A stretch of 64,000 bases of DNA, taken from positions 310,001 to 374,000 of the forward strand of contig MCFL01000006.1 in NCBI GenBank assembly GCA_002102555.1. The letters are read 5' to 3'. Shown piece after piece: positions 1-13,176 of this stretch. A model generated the notes under the pieces. It did no database searches and had not been told where the DNA came from. It worked only from the letters and a program-made list of their open reading frames with translations. The stretch's first letter is position 1; each line of letters opens with the position of its first letter. This stretch comes from Catenaria anguillulae PL171. Lineage: Eukaryota > Blastocladiomycota > Blastocladiomycetes > Blastocladiales > Catenariaceae. Position numbers and translations under genes: made by a program.

Positions 1-3000
1 CTTGACCAATCATACCGACCTTGCGCAGGGCGGCACACGAGCTGTTGCTGGAGCGCTTGATGGAGCCACAAGATCGGGGACTGCGAGTGGGGATCACATG
101 GTGAGGCCGTGGCGGTATTGACTTGTTTCCAAACCAACGGAATGTCACATGCGTTGACAAACACAAACCTTGGCCAGAAAGTGACGAGTTTGGACACGAC
201 GGGCGAATCGAGGGGGCCATTGTCGAGCGTCAAGCCAACGTGCAAATACCGTGACCCGTCCATGCTTCGCAGCACGACGCCAGAAGCACCCGCAATTGCA
301 CCGATGCGGAGCATGGACGACTGGTCTGCCCCGCCCACGCGAATGGCAATCTTTTCGTCCGAGCAGCCATGGATCGCGTCGCGATTGATGTGCAAGTACC
401 CGTTAGTGCGATAGCACTGGACATCCAACGGGAGAGCCAGTTTGTTGCGCAGGACAAAGGGCAAGTACACGGTCACCTTGCGCACAAGGCCGCCGGGGAT
501 GACGTAGTGCGTCCGAAAAGCGAGGCTTGAAGGACCAAATGGAACCATTTGCGTTTCGTCCTCGTCGCCGTCAATGTCCTCCAATGCGGGTACAATTGCC
601 GGCCCCGAGGTTTCAATGTGAAGACTTGGGACTTGGACGCGGATACCGATTGGTTGACGAATGTCAACCACCGACAAGCACACGTGTGACTCGGCATCCA
701 ATGACTCGCTTACAATTGGTGCGCCAGCATGCCGTGACAGAATTTGGAACCGCATCGACTCGGGCAAGTTGTTTTCAATCGTCAATGGCGCGTACAGCTC
801 GACCGTGGTCAAAGGCATAATGCCGGGAAACTCTTCGTGCTCGACAACGACGTGCGACACGAGCGTGAACGGCGGTCCACCAAAACTCGACTTGGTCACC
901 ACAAACAAATCCTTGCGACGCTCAGCTTGCTCGTACGTGATGGGCGAGCTCCAACCGTAGCCATACTGGCCATGAGGACGCACGCGCAGGGCCAACGCGG
1001 TCAGGTTGTGCATGGGGACATGGAAGTGGTGGTCGGCCTTGATGATTGAAATCTGCTCGTTGCACAGACTTCGAGATCGATATTGGTCATGTTTCGCAAC
1101 CGGTAAGGCGAGGAAATGTGCACCACCTTGGTGAACTGCTTGGTCGTGACGTGCAAGTAGAGCGAACGGCCAATGGTTGTTGACAAGGACGGTTCGAGGG
1201 CAACAATTTGCTTTGTCTCCCGCAAAATCGGCAAGGGATGCGTAGCCCCTTGCGTGGGCATGAGTACTTCTACCCTCACTTGAGAAAGGCCCCCATCAGT
1301 CGTGTCAAAGTAGTCGCCGGCCTCAGCAAATTGGCCCTCGGCGCCATCAGGAATCTCGAGCGTGGCTGACGTTCCAGCAGTTGGGCGCGGCGACGACGTT
1401 GCGCCGACAGAGGGACGGACACGAATCGGGAAACCAGTGTCGTTGTGGAACACGAGACGGCTCTTTTGGCGTGTCACGGGCAAGTCGACCGAAGTGGGCC
1501 ATAGGTTGGAGACACGGTTGACAGCGGCCAGCAAGGTTTGCGAGACGGTGGCTTCGAGTACACCCTTGGACTGCACAGCAACACTGAGCGTGTCACCAGC
1601 TTGTACAATGACTTGGAGTTTGCACTGCTCAATGAGCGGCTCCCAAACAGAGAGCTGCGGATTCCAAAAGTTGATGTTGGTCTCAATTGTGGCTGATACT
1701 TGCAACTGAAAGGGGTGAACGAGGCATGAGATTAGGCATGTGCATGTACGCAGCATTGATTGACCAGAATTGAACGAACCGCCGATGCCCAATCATTGAT
1801 CTCAAACGAACGAGGCAACTGAATGCTGCAATCAAGTACAGGGCCGTGCACATCGGTTGACAAATCGTCCACGAGCAAAAACCGAATCCCTTCACTGGAC
1901 ACGTGCATTGTCTCGCGACGCACAATCACCTTAGCCATCGACGGCGGTTGTGGCGTCTGGGCACTTTGGCGGCGACTGCCGGTGCCCGTGCCCAGGCCAG
2001 TGACCGGTGGGACCAACGGGTCATCATGTACACCGGACCCCGCGTCACCCGCAGCTGCAGCCGGCGCCAAGAAGCCTTGCGACCACATTGTCCAAAACGA
2101 TTGCAACAACACAATGTGCCGGTACGAGAGCCTGAGCACGAGCTTGCCGAGAGAAAGCGAGTACACTGTGCTGCCGAGGCCGTCGTCGTTGCGTTGCGGG
2201 ACAAGCGAAATGGCCAGATCTTGCAGGATGCGCGATTGCGATGAGGCATTGTCCATGCGGCGCAAAAATGCGCCGAGGCCCTTGACTTGCACAAAAGGAG
2301 ACGTGCTTATTGCGACTTGGATTGAAAGGGCGACAAGAACAAGTGCCGGTGAGCGTGGATCGGCCAAGGTGTGCACCAGTGTGATCTCCGGGTTGATGAG
2401 CTTGAGCTGGAATCGGAGTGCCGGTTGTTGCGGTTGTTGTTGCTGAGGGTGGGCAGGAGTGGATGACCGAGAAGCAGTCGCAATTGGCTTGGTTTGCGTC
2501 ATAGTTGCCGGTTCGGGGGCAGTCGGCAACATGAAAAAGTCTTGAACAGCCAGGAAAAAGGCCGGGTTCATGATTGCACGCAAGCTGTCGGCGGTAAGGG
2601 ACACGGTCCATGGGTCGTTTGGGCCATCGTTGGAGGCTGATACGAGGATGGTGTGACCGAATGGCTCGACAGGGACTGAGGTAATGACGTCATGGAAATG
2701 AATGGGACCCGGGCGCAGGTCGCGAAGCAAGATGCGGGTGCAACCGCCCTCAGCCAAGGTCTTTGTCGAGCCAATGATGCCTTGGAGGAAAAGATGGTTG
2801 AGCTCGGCACGCAGCAGATCGCGGACCTGGAGATGAATCGAGTTGCACGAGAAAGAAATGTCGAGCGGCTGCTGCTGCGCTGATGGTGATTGCGAGACCG
2901 CCGATGCAGGCGCGGCCGTGGAAGAAGGTGGCTGTTGTTGCTGCAGGTCTTGCCTGACGACTGCTGATGTTGTCGCCGGCACTGGTGCTTGGGATTGAGT

Positions 3001-6000
3001 AGCCAAGTCTTGTGGCACCAAGGCAAGGAATCGCCACTGTTCTTGAGTCAAGTTGCACGAAATCGACGACACGTCCACGGCCAAGTGGTTGCCGCGCATC
3101 GACACCATCAAGTGCGTACGGTGCAGCACCATTTCATCGTGCATGCCCTTGAGCTTGGTAAGCAAATTGACATCCTGCAAAGACGCTTCAAACGCCAGCT
3201 CTTGGGCGACCTCAGCTGGCGGGGAAGCAGCGGCCGGACCAGGCGAGATGGCCTTGGACGACAATGAGCCCAAATGTGCATGCAGTTCGTCTCCGTCCCT
3301 TGCATAAACGATGACGGGCGAATCAATTGTCACGTCCCATCCAAATCGGGTCGTCGTGACCGTCTCGGCAATTTCAGCCACCCGACTCTTTGCGACATCT
3401 ACCATGGTCGTGGTGAATGCCGACAAGAATGCCAAAGTGCGGTTGATTTCTGCGGGCAGATATCGCAACACGAGCGCCTCGGACGAGAACCAAACAAGTG
3501 CATCAAAGCCAGAGTCGAGGGCCCACTTGGTTGCCGAGTCGTACCGGAACTTGGCGGTTGTGGCGCCGTCAATTCGAGCCAGGGTTTCACCAGAGTGCAC
3601 CGCCGTGACCCGAAGCGCGCCAAGGGTACCAGAAATTGACATTTGCCCGTCGTACATGTCGATCGCAACGGACGATTCGCCAAGATGAGCGCGAGAAAAG
3701 ACTTGTCCGGCATCGTTGAGCGACACAGTGACACCATGGAGCTGGAACTGCAGCTTTGTCTTGGAAGGCGGCGGCGCCGCTGCCGATGCTGAAAGGACAG
3801 CCGGCTTTTGAGAAGGAGTCGCTGGTGCCGCGAGTGGGGACAGATGCCCTTGCGGCTGTTGTGGAGGCGGTGCCAAGAACGTGACCAGCGTGAAGTGATA
3901 GATATCCGCCAACGCCTCTTTGGTTACAATGGCTCTGATATTGTCCAACGAAATGGCAATGACAGACTCGCCCGGCTCTTGCTTGAAGTCAATGGTTACC
4001 AAAGCAGACATAGGCCCGGTAATGTCTGGCGTTGCATCGTGCGAAACCACGCTCAACGGCGCAGACCGCATGGATGGCGATCCAATCCCGGTTCCGGCCG
4101 ACGAGACCAAGTACTGCAGCTCTGGCACACGCTGCTGCAAATCCTTGACGAGAATGGTCGACAAAGTCACCTTGACGTCGCGCACACCGTTGGCCGTATC
4201 GTGAAGATGCATGACAAATCCACCGAGCTGCGCCTCGGCCACATCCTTCCACGCCGTCGCGGCATCATCCCCAACTGTCGGCTTGAAGGGCGGTGCAAAC
4301 GCAAGTGCAACCTTGAGCTGGTCTACCTTGAGCTGGACATCCAGCGTGCCGCCAACGCCAAATGTGGTCGAGTCCATCTTGGCTGATTGCTCATTGGCAC
4401 CTTTTCCATCGTCCAGCGGCGGAGCAGGCATTGTACTCGGCGGCGGCGCATTTGGGTCGGGCGGTACGAGCGTGTTGATCCCCAGCATGAGCGCATTGTA
4501 CCCCCGGTCCGACAAACACAAATCCACACTGGGCAACACAGTCACAAGCGACAAGGCCGGCACACTTGACATGATTCCAGGCGGGAAGGCCGACTTTTTG
4601 CACGTCAATAAGACGTCCAAATCCTTGACGATAAACTCCATCACCTCTCGCCTCGGCGGTGTCGCTTGACCGCCGCCACCACGCATTTTGACCAAACATT
4701 GATCCACACTGTTGCCCAAAAACAAGCTTGCGTTGGACAGCTTGACATCGTACGTATCCACAAGCATATCCATCATTTCGGCAATCTCTTGGTCGCTCAA
4801 CTGCGTGCCGGCCTTGTCCAACAGCCTCGACTTTTGCAACGCGTCGGGCAATCGTGATGTGAAGACCAATCGACCCGTATCCAGCCCCAGCACGCCCTTG
4901 TCGTCGGGCAGCGGGACCAGAAACACGGGTGCCGCCACGTCCATCTTGATATTCACGGCACGACGCTGCTCGAGCGCAAACTGCAAACCGGCACGAGTCG
5001 ATTGGCTCACGGCCAGCGCAACTTGTTGGAAGTCTTCTTGTACAGCATCGGGCAAATCAAAGAACGACACGACCTGGTCAATGAGTGCCCGCGAGCAAAC
5101 GACCACAAGCGATTGCGTGGTCACAGACACGGACGTTTCGGATTCGGCGTGCTTGACGTGTGCGGAAAAGAGCGGCGAGGAAGAAGAGTACGACGAAAAG
5201 GAGGAAGACGACAATGTCATGGCTGGTGCGAGTTCCGAGCCGGTCCGTGACGGTGGAGGAAACATGACGAGCTTGTCACCCGATTCGGACAGCCGGTCCA
5301 GCATGGTGAATGTGCCCATGGACATGAAGACCGAGACAGTGTTGTTGAGTGAGAGCACGAGCTCGGACGCCAGATCCCCAAACTGCCAAACTATACCCTT
5401 GTCGACTTTGTCCTTGGAACACTTGTGATCGGTGGACGACGGCTTTGCAACTGTTGGCTCCAATCCCAATGCACCAGTCTTGAGGTTGAACTTGACCCGC
5501 AAGAGCAAGCAATTCGGGTCGCTCAATTCCTGTTGCTGCTGCTGTTGCGCATTGTCGGTAATGTCCAAATCCAAAAGACGCTGCAAATCAGAGATTTCGA
5601 TCGTGTTGCTGGGCGACTCGGGCGGGTCCGCCGGGAACGCGCCGGCGAGCGCCATTTCGTCTGCGGGTTCGACGGCTGTCGTGACAGGATCCGGGACCGC
5701 AGCAGTTGCGGCACTTGTGGTTGCGCGGGAGAATGGCCACCACCCACCCCAACCGCCTCCGCTTGTGCTTGCAGCAGTGGTGCTCGCCTCTGAGGCTGTA
5801 TGTTGACTTTTGACTGTCGGCACGGGCGGCGTGATGGTTGTGGACCCACCACTTGTTGATGCCACTGATGTTGAACTAGACTTGACGCCCTTGGCAGCGT
5901 ACTTTTGCCTCGCCTCTTGCCGAAGCACATGTAGCGCCCAATCCTCAAACAAGAGCACGTCCTCCAAACTCAAGTCACGTTGGAGTTGCTCGAGACGTTT

Positions 6001-7445
6001 GGCCTGCTCGCTTGTAAACCCGGCGGCCTCCGTACCGGCGCCGACGGCCGCTGCAGTCGCCACAGTGGACGGTACGGGAACCATTGCCACCGCGGGTCCA
6101 CCTTCGGCCGTGACAATCGGCACACCTGCTACGCGCCGGGCTTTGGCCAGCGAAATGTACTCGAGTCGGGTCTTCCTGCGCGCGTCCAGAAATTGGCGCG
6201 TGCGCGGAGCAACTTTACCGCGTGCCTTGATCATGGCGGCGTCCAGGGCATACCTCCAAAGAGTGTGAGAGTTGCGCTGAACCGCGAGAGAAGTGCGGAC
6301 GTGAATGAACTGCAGCGAGGATGCGAGCGTGCGGAAATAGTGCAGCGCGAGCCAGATGGACTCGTATTCGTGGCGGCGCAGCGACACAGAGAAGTCGGCA
6401 AACGAAAGGTTGAGGTCGAATTGAGGCAGGTTTGGCCCGAAATGACGGTTGATGGTGAGCTAGATGGCAGAGTCATTATGTCAGTCTTGAGCGTATAAAG
6501 AAAGGATTGCAACAAGTCTGATTGGACGTACACGGCCTTCGGCGTTGACTGGGCACAGAACGCTGTGCTTGCCGTCGGGTTTGCTGTCGGCCCACAAGTC
6601 TTCACCCTACAAAGGATCCACATGCAGAGTGAGTCGCTTGTCGAGGATAAACTCACCCATCGGTATCAGCACGAACAACGGACTTCGGGATCTGCTTCTT
6701 GACCACTCTCTTTCCAAACGACGGCCAATCCACTCAACTTGAGCAACTTGCGCGTCTGACCAGCCGCCGTGGGTCCCCCACCCATCGCATCCGCGTGCTG
6801 TTGTTCCTGCCATTGCTCGTTCACTGAAACAATAGAAAGCTCTTGCAGAGACAAGTCGACGGCATACGGCCGCGTCGGCGTCGAGAGCTCGTCAATGAAT
6901 TGCACAGAGATGTTGGTAATCGAGACTTGAATGTTGTCAATGAGCTTGGTGATAAGCTGGGCCGTGTAGGAGTCGGATTGATTGGTGTCTGCACTCAAAC
7001 CGGTCAAAAGAGTCTCTCTTGCATTCGACAGGGTCTTGAAGCATGACATACCAGTCGCGGCAACAGCCGCCAACGCAGCCTTGCGCCTCTCCTCCACGCC
7101 AGCCAACACCGATAACTTTTGTCGAAACGCCCGCTCGAGTTCTTCCTTGATATCCACAGACTTCAAGTCCCTTGGACTTGCCGCAAACGACACGCGGTCA
7201 ATCAAGATGCGAATGGGCTGCGACTTGAGGTTCTTCCACGGAATCTTGAGCACGAGTGACCCCAAAGACCCCTCTTGGATGGCAATGGGCAAGCCCAAGC
7301 GGATAAGTGCGTCGCCGCGCAAGCGCAGCGATCGCAGCTGAACGTCGCCAGCCCACACGCCCACGCTGAGCTGCGTGGTTTCCAAGCCTTGGACATAGTC
7401 GCCAAGGACGCGATTGAGGAGCGTGGCCAAGACTTGCTCGAACAT
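1..7445 (-). CDS. VPS13: VPS13 bridge-type lipid transfer protein, C-terminus cut by window edge
   Basis: Four exons can be placed by GT/AG sites: 7445-6684, 6606-6532, 6459-1765 and 1705-1. The start MFEQVLATLLNRVLGDYV is the chorein/VPS13 N-terminal domain, which opens the hydrophobic groove used to move phospholipids between organelles at contact sites. Exon 3 is a single 4.7-kb open frame with low-complexity Ser/Thr/Gln stretches between conserved blocks. The phrase NPQLSVWEPLIEQC in exon 4 is typical of the middle of VPS13, and the segment near 500-150 (VTVYLPFVLRNKLALPLDV) is the VPS13 adaptor-binding (SHR-BD) beta region. The C-terminal ATG2-C/PH part lies outside the window. Reading frame changes at about 1060, where the protein continues cleanly in another frame (ISIIKADHHFHVPMHNL); I take this as a one-base deletion. 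The gene is divergent from the GPCR gene at 7984. Family identification is secure; exon 1/2 junctions are my best fit. Confidence 0.93.
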
Positions 7446-7983
7446 GGTGGCTTGCAGAGGATATGAACGGTCACAGAGTGCTTTCGGGAACCATCGGTCA
7501 ATTATGAATCAGTTGCGTGAAGTCTTAATGCAGCTTTCATTGGGTTGTCGGACGACCCTTTCTGTCAATTTGCCTGACTTCCTTCAGGCAGAGATGAGCC
7601 CGGAAACTGCTGATGATTGACGGTGGGCCGTCGATCCGCCAAGTGGAGCGAACGCGTTGCAATCAAGCCAAATCAAGCCTCAATTTGCCTCCACTTGCGC
7701 GGCGCGCCTCATTCCACACGCAACTAGCGTTGAGGAGGGTGTCCGCGTGTGGCAGGTTGGCTGCACTCTTTCTGGGACGTGAAGAGATGGACGTACATAT
7801 ATCATCTGGCAGAAACGGCTTCAACAAGTCGGAGGAGCGTACACACGACGTGTGAAATTGAAGTCGAGTCCACCGCGAACATTTCATTAGGATATCAGGT
7901 TGATCAATAAGGGCAGCCGCAAGGCTGTACCGAATGCCAAATGTATTCGCCAAATCATCGGTATCGCAACCATACCGGTAGCA
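7446..7983. other. Intergenic, divergent promoter region VPS13 / class C GPCR
   Basis: This 538-base stretch separates two divergently transcribed genes. I see no convincing conserved coding frame or repeat. It presumably holds both promoters, but I cannot point to a specific element. Confidence 0.5.
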
Positions 7984-10900
7984 ATGACTTCCCAATTCGC
8001 ATGTGCTGTACACAAGCCTATCCTTTACCGACAGTGTGCGAGAACAGTCGTTGTCTGCATTCTGCTCTTGCTCGGCTCTGCCTTACGGATATCCAGAGCA
8101 CAGAATGTCTTTCGAATCGCGGTTCAGTTACCTTTTGCCAACTTTTCAGGTACTGCAATCCACCCGCTTTGCTGGCTCTTGAGACTGGCACCCACTCGAC
8201 ATGGATCCGTTGACAACGATGATGTGCATTTAGCGAGCTCGGCCTCTGCCCTTCCCATTGTTAATACGCTGCGCCATTTCCAGCATGACCCAACGATCCT
8301 AAACTCAATCGATCCGCGATACAGCTTTGAGCTCATATTCACACCTTCTGGCCGCACAACATCTGCATCCGTGGCAGTTGCTGTCAGCTCGGTTGTTGAG
8401 CAAAACGTGAGTGCTATCGTTGGCGAGTTCTCATCGGGCAATTCCTTGGCGCTTGGGATGGCTTTGGGGTCTTACTTCAAGACACCGATGTGCAGTGGAT
8501 CATCAGGCACAGTGGAGTTGTCTGACAAGGCAAACTACCCACTAGCGTTTCGCACATTGTCAGTATGTTTGCACGGCAGTAGAGAAAGACTGGGAAGAAC
8601 AGTAAAAACCTCATGTCATCTGGGTAGGAATCGACATGGTTTGGAGCCATGTACGCAGTCTTTATTCGCGAAATGGGGTGGAGAAATGTCGTTGCTCTGC
8701 ACTCGAATGACGCGCAAGGCCAAAGCAGTACGTTTTGTATAACTTGAGACCGTATGTTTGTTTTGACAAACCATCTTGAAGGCCGCTAGCAGGTGTTGCT
8801 GCATTTCGAGCAGCCGCTGGAGTACGAGGTATCAATGCTCTCGTTGTGCCATTTGATCCAAGAGCGGATGATTGGACACCACAATTCAACCAAATCGCAA
8901 GTAGCTACAATCGAATTATTGTGTTTCTGACCACCTCCGATAATGGTCAGGCACTTCTCCTTCAGGCGCTGTACGTTGCTTGCTCGCAGATGTACCGATA
9001 CGGTTGTCCCGACGCATCGCCTCGTTTTGCTGAGATGACGGTTGAAATCCTCACATTAAAACAGTGACTTTGGATTGGTTGGTCCAGACTATGTCTGGGT
9101 GCGATACATTGGTCGTTTCTATTCATTCACTTTCGCTCAAGACACTCATTTTGCGTTTTGCTTCAAAGATGGGAACACTCGCACTCAACAATATTGTCAC
9201 CCGCAACTTGGACCCTGTCCTCCGGGCTCGAGTAAGTGACGCGACCAAGGGCTTATTTTTGATAGACCGAAACATTCAACCGACTCCATTGACGTTGGCC
9301 ATGGAATCATATTGGGACCAGCGATTCCCGAACACTCCGATCGCTGCATATACGCACGAGTTTTACGAGTACGCCTCGTTTGCTTCACGTGTCCTGTGGT
9401 GGAAGAAGGCATGCGCTCATGCGCATCATTTCACCTCATTCCTGAATGTACATAGCTGTGCACTTGCGGTAGCTCGCGGCCTTGTGAAGGTATGTACTGC
9501 GCCAATATTCGTTGATGCGACTTGACATTTCTTGTTCACCATTCGCACACCTGTCCATCTCGTAATCCACTAGCTGGCAAACAGAATAGGATACACCAAC
9601 GTCATGTCACGCAACTACTCGACAGACGTCCTGCCCCTCTTTCTCGAACCGTTTCAGGGTGCATCCGGGCAAGTCGAGTTTGACTCGCGCGGAAACCGCT
9701 TCCAAATGGCGGGCCAAGTCAACAATCTCGTTGACGGCATTATAACACCTGCATACCGTGTGCGCCAGAATGAGACATTGGAGACTCTGCAGGGTGGACC
9801 CAAGTTTTACTCTGGTGATGGTCGTATTCCGCTCGACAAGCCAGTGCCTGTTCCCATGTACCTCACATGGAGTCAACTTGGCGCTCAAGTTTACGCTGTT
9901 TTCTTGGCCCTTGTCCTGCTTGTCATCGTGGCAGGTGCTGTTTACGTACTGCAGCACCGCAAGAAGCCAGCCATCAAGGCTCTTTCCTGGACCTTTTTGC
10001 TCTTCATGACCATCGGATGTTTGCTCATGTTGATTGGTGTTTCGCTTGGTCTCGGCCAACCAACCAACGCAACGTGCACTGCGCAAGCGACGGGTTGGGT
10101 ACTGGGGTGTGGCATTGTGCTGTCCAGCTCAACTGCCAAAGCGTACCGCATCTTCAAGATCTTTGATGAGGACCTTTTGCTCAAAAAGAATGCATGGGGA
10201 ATCAAGGACCGCGAGCTTGCTCATGCCGTGTCTGCCGTCCTACTCGTCATACTTGCCTTGCTTGGAGTCGCCCTGGCGCTCGTTCCCATCAGCGCTGTGC
10301 AAGTCACGACTCCATTGACTGTCAGTATCCGTTGCCGCATTCCCGCAAATGCGAATCGCACGGGCATAACTGCGGGCATCTTACTGCTGGCATTCCTCAT
10401 TGCCCTGCTCGTCTCTGTTCTGTTCTTTGGATACCGCACCCGCCACGTCAAATCCGTGTACGGCGAGTCCATTTGGCTTCTGTACATGTCGCAAAACCTG
10501 GTCATCATAGGCGGCGCCATGGTCCCGTTTCTGCTGTTTGATTTCGGCAACAGACAGGCGACCGCCGACTGGGTGGTGATTGTGATGCAAACCTATGTGC
10601 TGCTCTTCACGTACTGGTCCGTCGTCGGACGCATCGTGCTCATGGCCTACTTTGAAGCGCCATACGTGATGCCGTCCATGGAAAAGATGGTGGCAACAAA
10701 TCAGGGCGGCGACTTGCAATCCTTGGATTCATACGCATTGAAAGCCGCCTTGGCCACAAGCAATCACAAGCGACATGCCATTGGCGTATTTCCAGTGAAA
10801 AAGTGCGGCCGGATTCTGGCCGTTTGGGTCAAGCATCGGGTCACGCTGTGTGCTCGCAACGGGTACATGACCATCACACCCGACACTGACGAGCTCGTCA

Positions 10901-11235
10901 AGCGACGAGCAGGCATGCGCTTCATTCACCAGGTGATTCCCCTAAGGCCAACCAGCTTTGTACCCGCCGTCGCTGGCCACCCGCTCACCATTCAGATCCT
11001 TGCGCCATTGCCCTCGACCTCGTCGTGGTTCATTCAGTTTCCGGACCAAGCAACGTATAACATGTGGTGTGTCTATGTGTCGGAAACAAGCGGGTCGACG
11101 GCATCGCTCGCGTCGGCCATGGACCATTGCGTAGGGAATGGGAGCATATCTCGCGGTGGGACAGTGACGCCCGTGGATCTGCCGGCGAGAAGTCGGACAG
11201 TGTCGGTTGCAAGTGATTCAATTCGAGGTTTCTAG
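7984..11235 (+). CDS. Class C (GABA-B-like) G-protein-coupled receptor with PH-like cytoplasmic tail
   Basis: The ATG at 7984 is followed by a signal peptide (VVVCILLLLGSALRISRAQ). The ectodomain is a periplasmic-binding-protein-like (ANF receptor) fold spread over several exons: 7984 to about 8560, 8628-8727 (AMYAVFIREMGWRNVVALHS), about 8795-8970, a short exon from about 9070 (FGLVGPDYVWV), then about 9170-9410. The last exon, open from 9604, carries the 7TM_3 domain: seven hydrophobic segments between about 9866 and 10650, with YGESIWLLYMSQNLVIIGG in the sixth region. After the membrane part comes a soluble segment (about 10786-11100) with a PH-domain-like pattern, ending FIQFPDQATYNMWCVYVSE, then a Ser/Thr-rich end. 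Class C receptors sense small ligands at the cell surface and signal through heterotrimeric G proteins; the ligand here cannot be read from sequence. Exon boundaries are by eye. Receptor class is well supported; the PH-like call is weaker. Confidence 0.88.
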
Positions 11236-11663
11236 GATTGCATGATGTGGTTGATGTGTTGGGTCGGCTGTGCGTTGGATCGCTTTTGTGCACATAGTTC
11301 TGCACAATTATTGTTCATTAGCTAATACAGGGCAGCTTTCTCGTATTCATCCGACTGCTCCTTGAAGCACTGAGAGGTCAAACAATGTGATTCAGAGGGC
11401 CTCAGCGTTTCGCAACATTCATTCAGACAGTGTTGTGGGCCCATTTCATCCAAGTGAAACGATGACAACAATGAGACAGTGTATCAAGGGAATAAATACA
11501 TATGTAAAACATCACAAGAGAAATGGGTAGAGCCGCGAAAAACTGCCAAAAACCGACTCCAACCAACCAACAGCGAGCAAAGCATGATGAATGCAATATG
11601 TACACGACTACCTCGTCTAAATCTCTTCAAATCGCAATCGCTCAACATGGCCCGTGGCCGCGC
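11236..11663. other. Convergent intergenic region
   Basis: The 3' ends of the GPCR gene (+) and the subtilase gene (-) face each other here. The sequence is AT-richer than its surroundings, with possible polyadenylation-type A-rich words (for example aataaatac near 11491). Nothing else is recognisable. Confidence 0.45.
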
Positions 11664-13176
11664 TTACTGAGTACCAACGAAGACAAGCTTGTTGGGCGTG
11701 CCGTACACTGTGTCATTCAAGACACCGTCTGTGGCAGACTCCCAAAGCCGATCGCGGATCTGCTGCGGGGTCAAGGTCGGGTCTTGTGAAAGCATGAGCG
11801 CAACCACGCCGGCGACCATGGGTGAGGCCATTGAGCTAAATCAACAACGAGTTGTGATAGGGTGAGAAGCTGAGGGATGTTGACAAATGAAAAAAAAAAA
11901 AAAAAAAAATCCAAGGGGTCACGTACGTTCCACTCATGGTGGCAGTCCCAGCGGTCGTGCCGGTCTTGATGGACAAAATATCGACACCTGGAGCAAGAAC
12001 TGTGAATCAATCAAGACCGGGTCACACCAGTCAGCATCAACATCAACCAGCACATCAGCACATGAAATGAACTGGAGCACGCACGAGTCACGCAACTGCC
12101 ATAGTTGGACCAAGTCGCCATCCAATCCCTCGAATCCGTCGCGCCAACCACAATGGCCGACCGAGCCGAACTGGGCGACCCGTAGCACGCCGCCTGGCCC
12201 TTGTTCCCCGCCGCAACCACCACTGGAATCCCTTCGGCCACGGCCGCGTCCACGGCAGCATTCAGGGCACGGTCCTCGTACCCATGAATCGACATGTTGA
12301 CGACGGCACGCTCGTTGGGCTTGGACTTGGCGGTCTTGACGATCCAATCGAGCGCCTTGACCATGTCTGCGGTTGTGCCAAAGCCTTGTGCGTCGAGGGC
12401 GGTCACCGATGTGCACCGGGCGCGTTTGGCGACGCCGTGCAGTGTCCCAATGGCAATGCCTGTGATAACACATGCAAGTGAGTGAGAATCTAATCTTGTC
12501 CGCCGAACCATTTGAGAACAGCAGTCGTACCACACACGTGCGAACCATGACCCTGGGGATCCGTTCCAACCTTGCACCCAGAGCAAGTTGCTACGCCACG
12601 ATCCACTCGCCCGCGAATGTCTTGATGCGCCATGTGGATGCCCGTATCGAGCACATAGACATTGACGCCCGATCCGGCCGATGACGGGTACGCATAGGGC
12701 GAGGACTTGAGATCTGCAGGCAACGTGCGGGACACAATTCGCGCGAGTCCCCAGTTGGGCACGGGTGCTTGCTGGGTGATTGGTGCAGCCGCCGCCGGAG
12801 CGGGAGCGGGGGCCGAGATTTGGTACTTGAGGTTGGGTACAACGCTTGCGACCGACGGGTGGCGCCGGATTTGCTCCAGCGTTGACGTTGACAATGTGGC
12901 GGGGACCGCACGGAACGTGGACCCAATCGAGGCGTACGAGGCAGAGTCGATGGACGACTGGATTCCGCCGTCGGTTGTAGATTCGCGCGCGTTTTCGCGG
13001 TCGATTGTGGCGCGCAGAGATTGCAGGGAGGCGGAAGAGTCGGGGACGTTGGATTTGAAGGTGATCAAGTACGAGTTGGGGACTTGGGCTTCGGCGGGTG
13101 GTGCGTTAGGAGATGATTGCGCCAATGCCAAGGTGGCGGCGAGGACGAGAAGGGAGATGGTTGCTGGCGTGTGCAT
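11664..13176 (-). CDS. Secreted subtilisin-like serine protease, proteinase K family (S8)
   Basis: The product starts with a signal peptide (MHTPATISLLVLAATLALA), then an I9-type inhibitory propeptide (SYLITFKSNVPDSSASLQSL), an Ala/Pro linker and the protease domain. The catalytic triad is visible: Asp in VYVLDTGI, His in GHGSHVCG and Ser in GTSMASPMVAG; the oxyanion Asn lies in VVVAAGNKG. Four exons fit GT/AG sites; the third and fourth meet inside the Ser motif (GT then SMASP), and the final intron contains a run of about 19 A on the + strand near 11890. The protein ends TPNKLVFVGTQ with TAA at 11664-11666. Family members are secreted and self-process the propeptide; they degrade host or environmental protein. 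All catalytic residues are intact, so this is probably an active enzyme. Confidence 0.93.

Noticed and set aside
4211-5428. Plus-strand open frames of 150-240 codons inside VPS13
   Set aside because: They are antisense shadows of the continuous VPS13 exon 3; the Ser/Thr-rich composition mirrors its codons.
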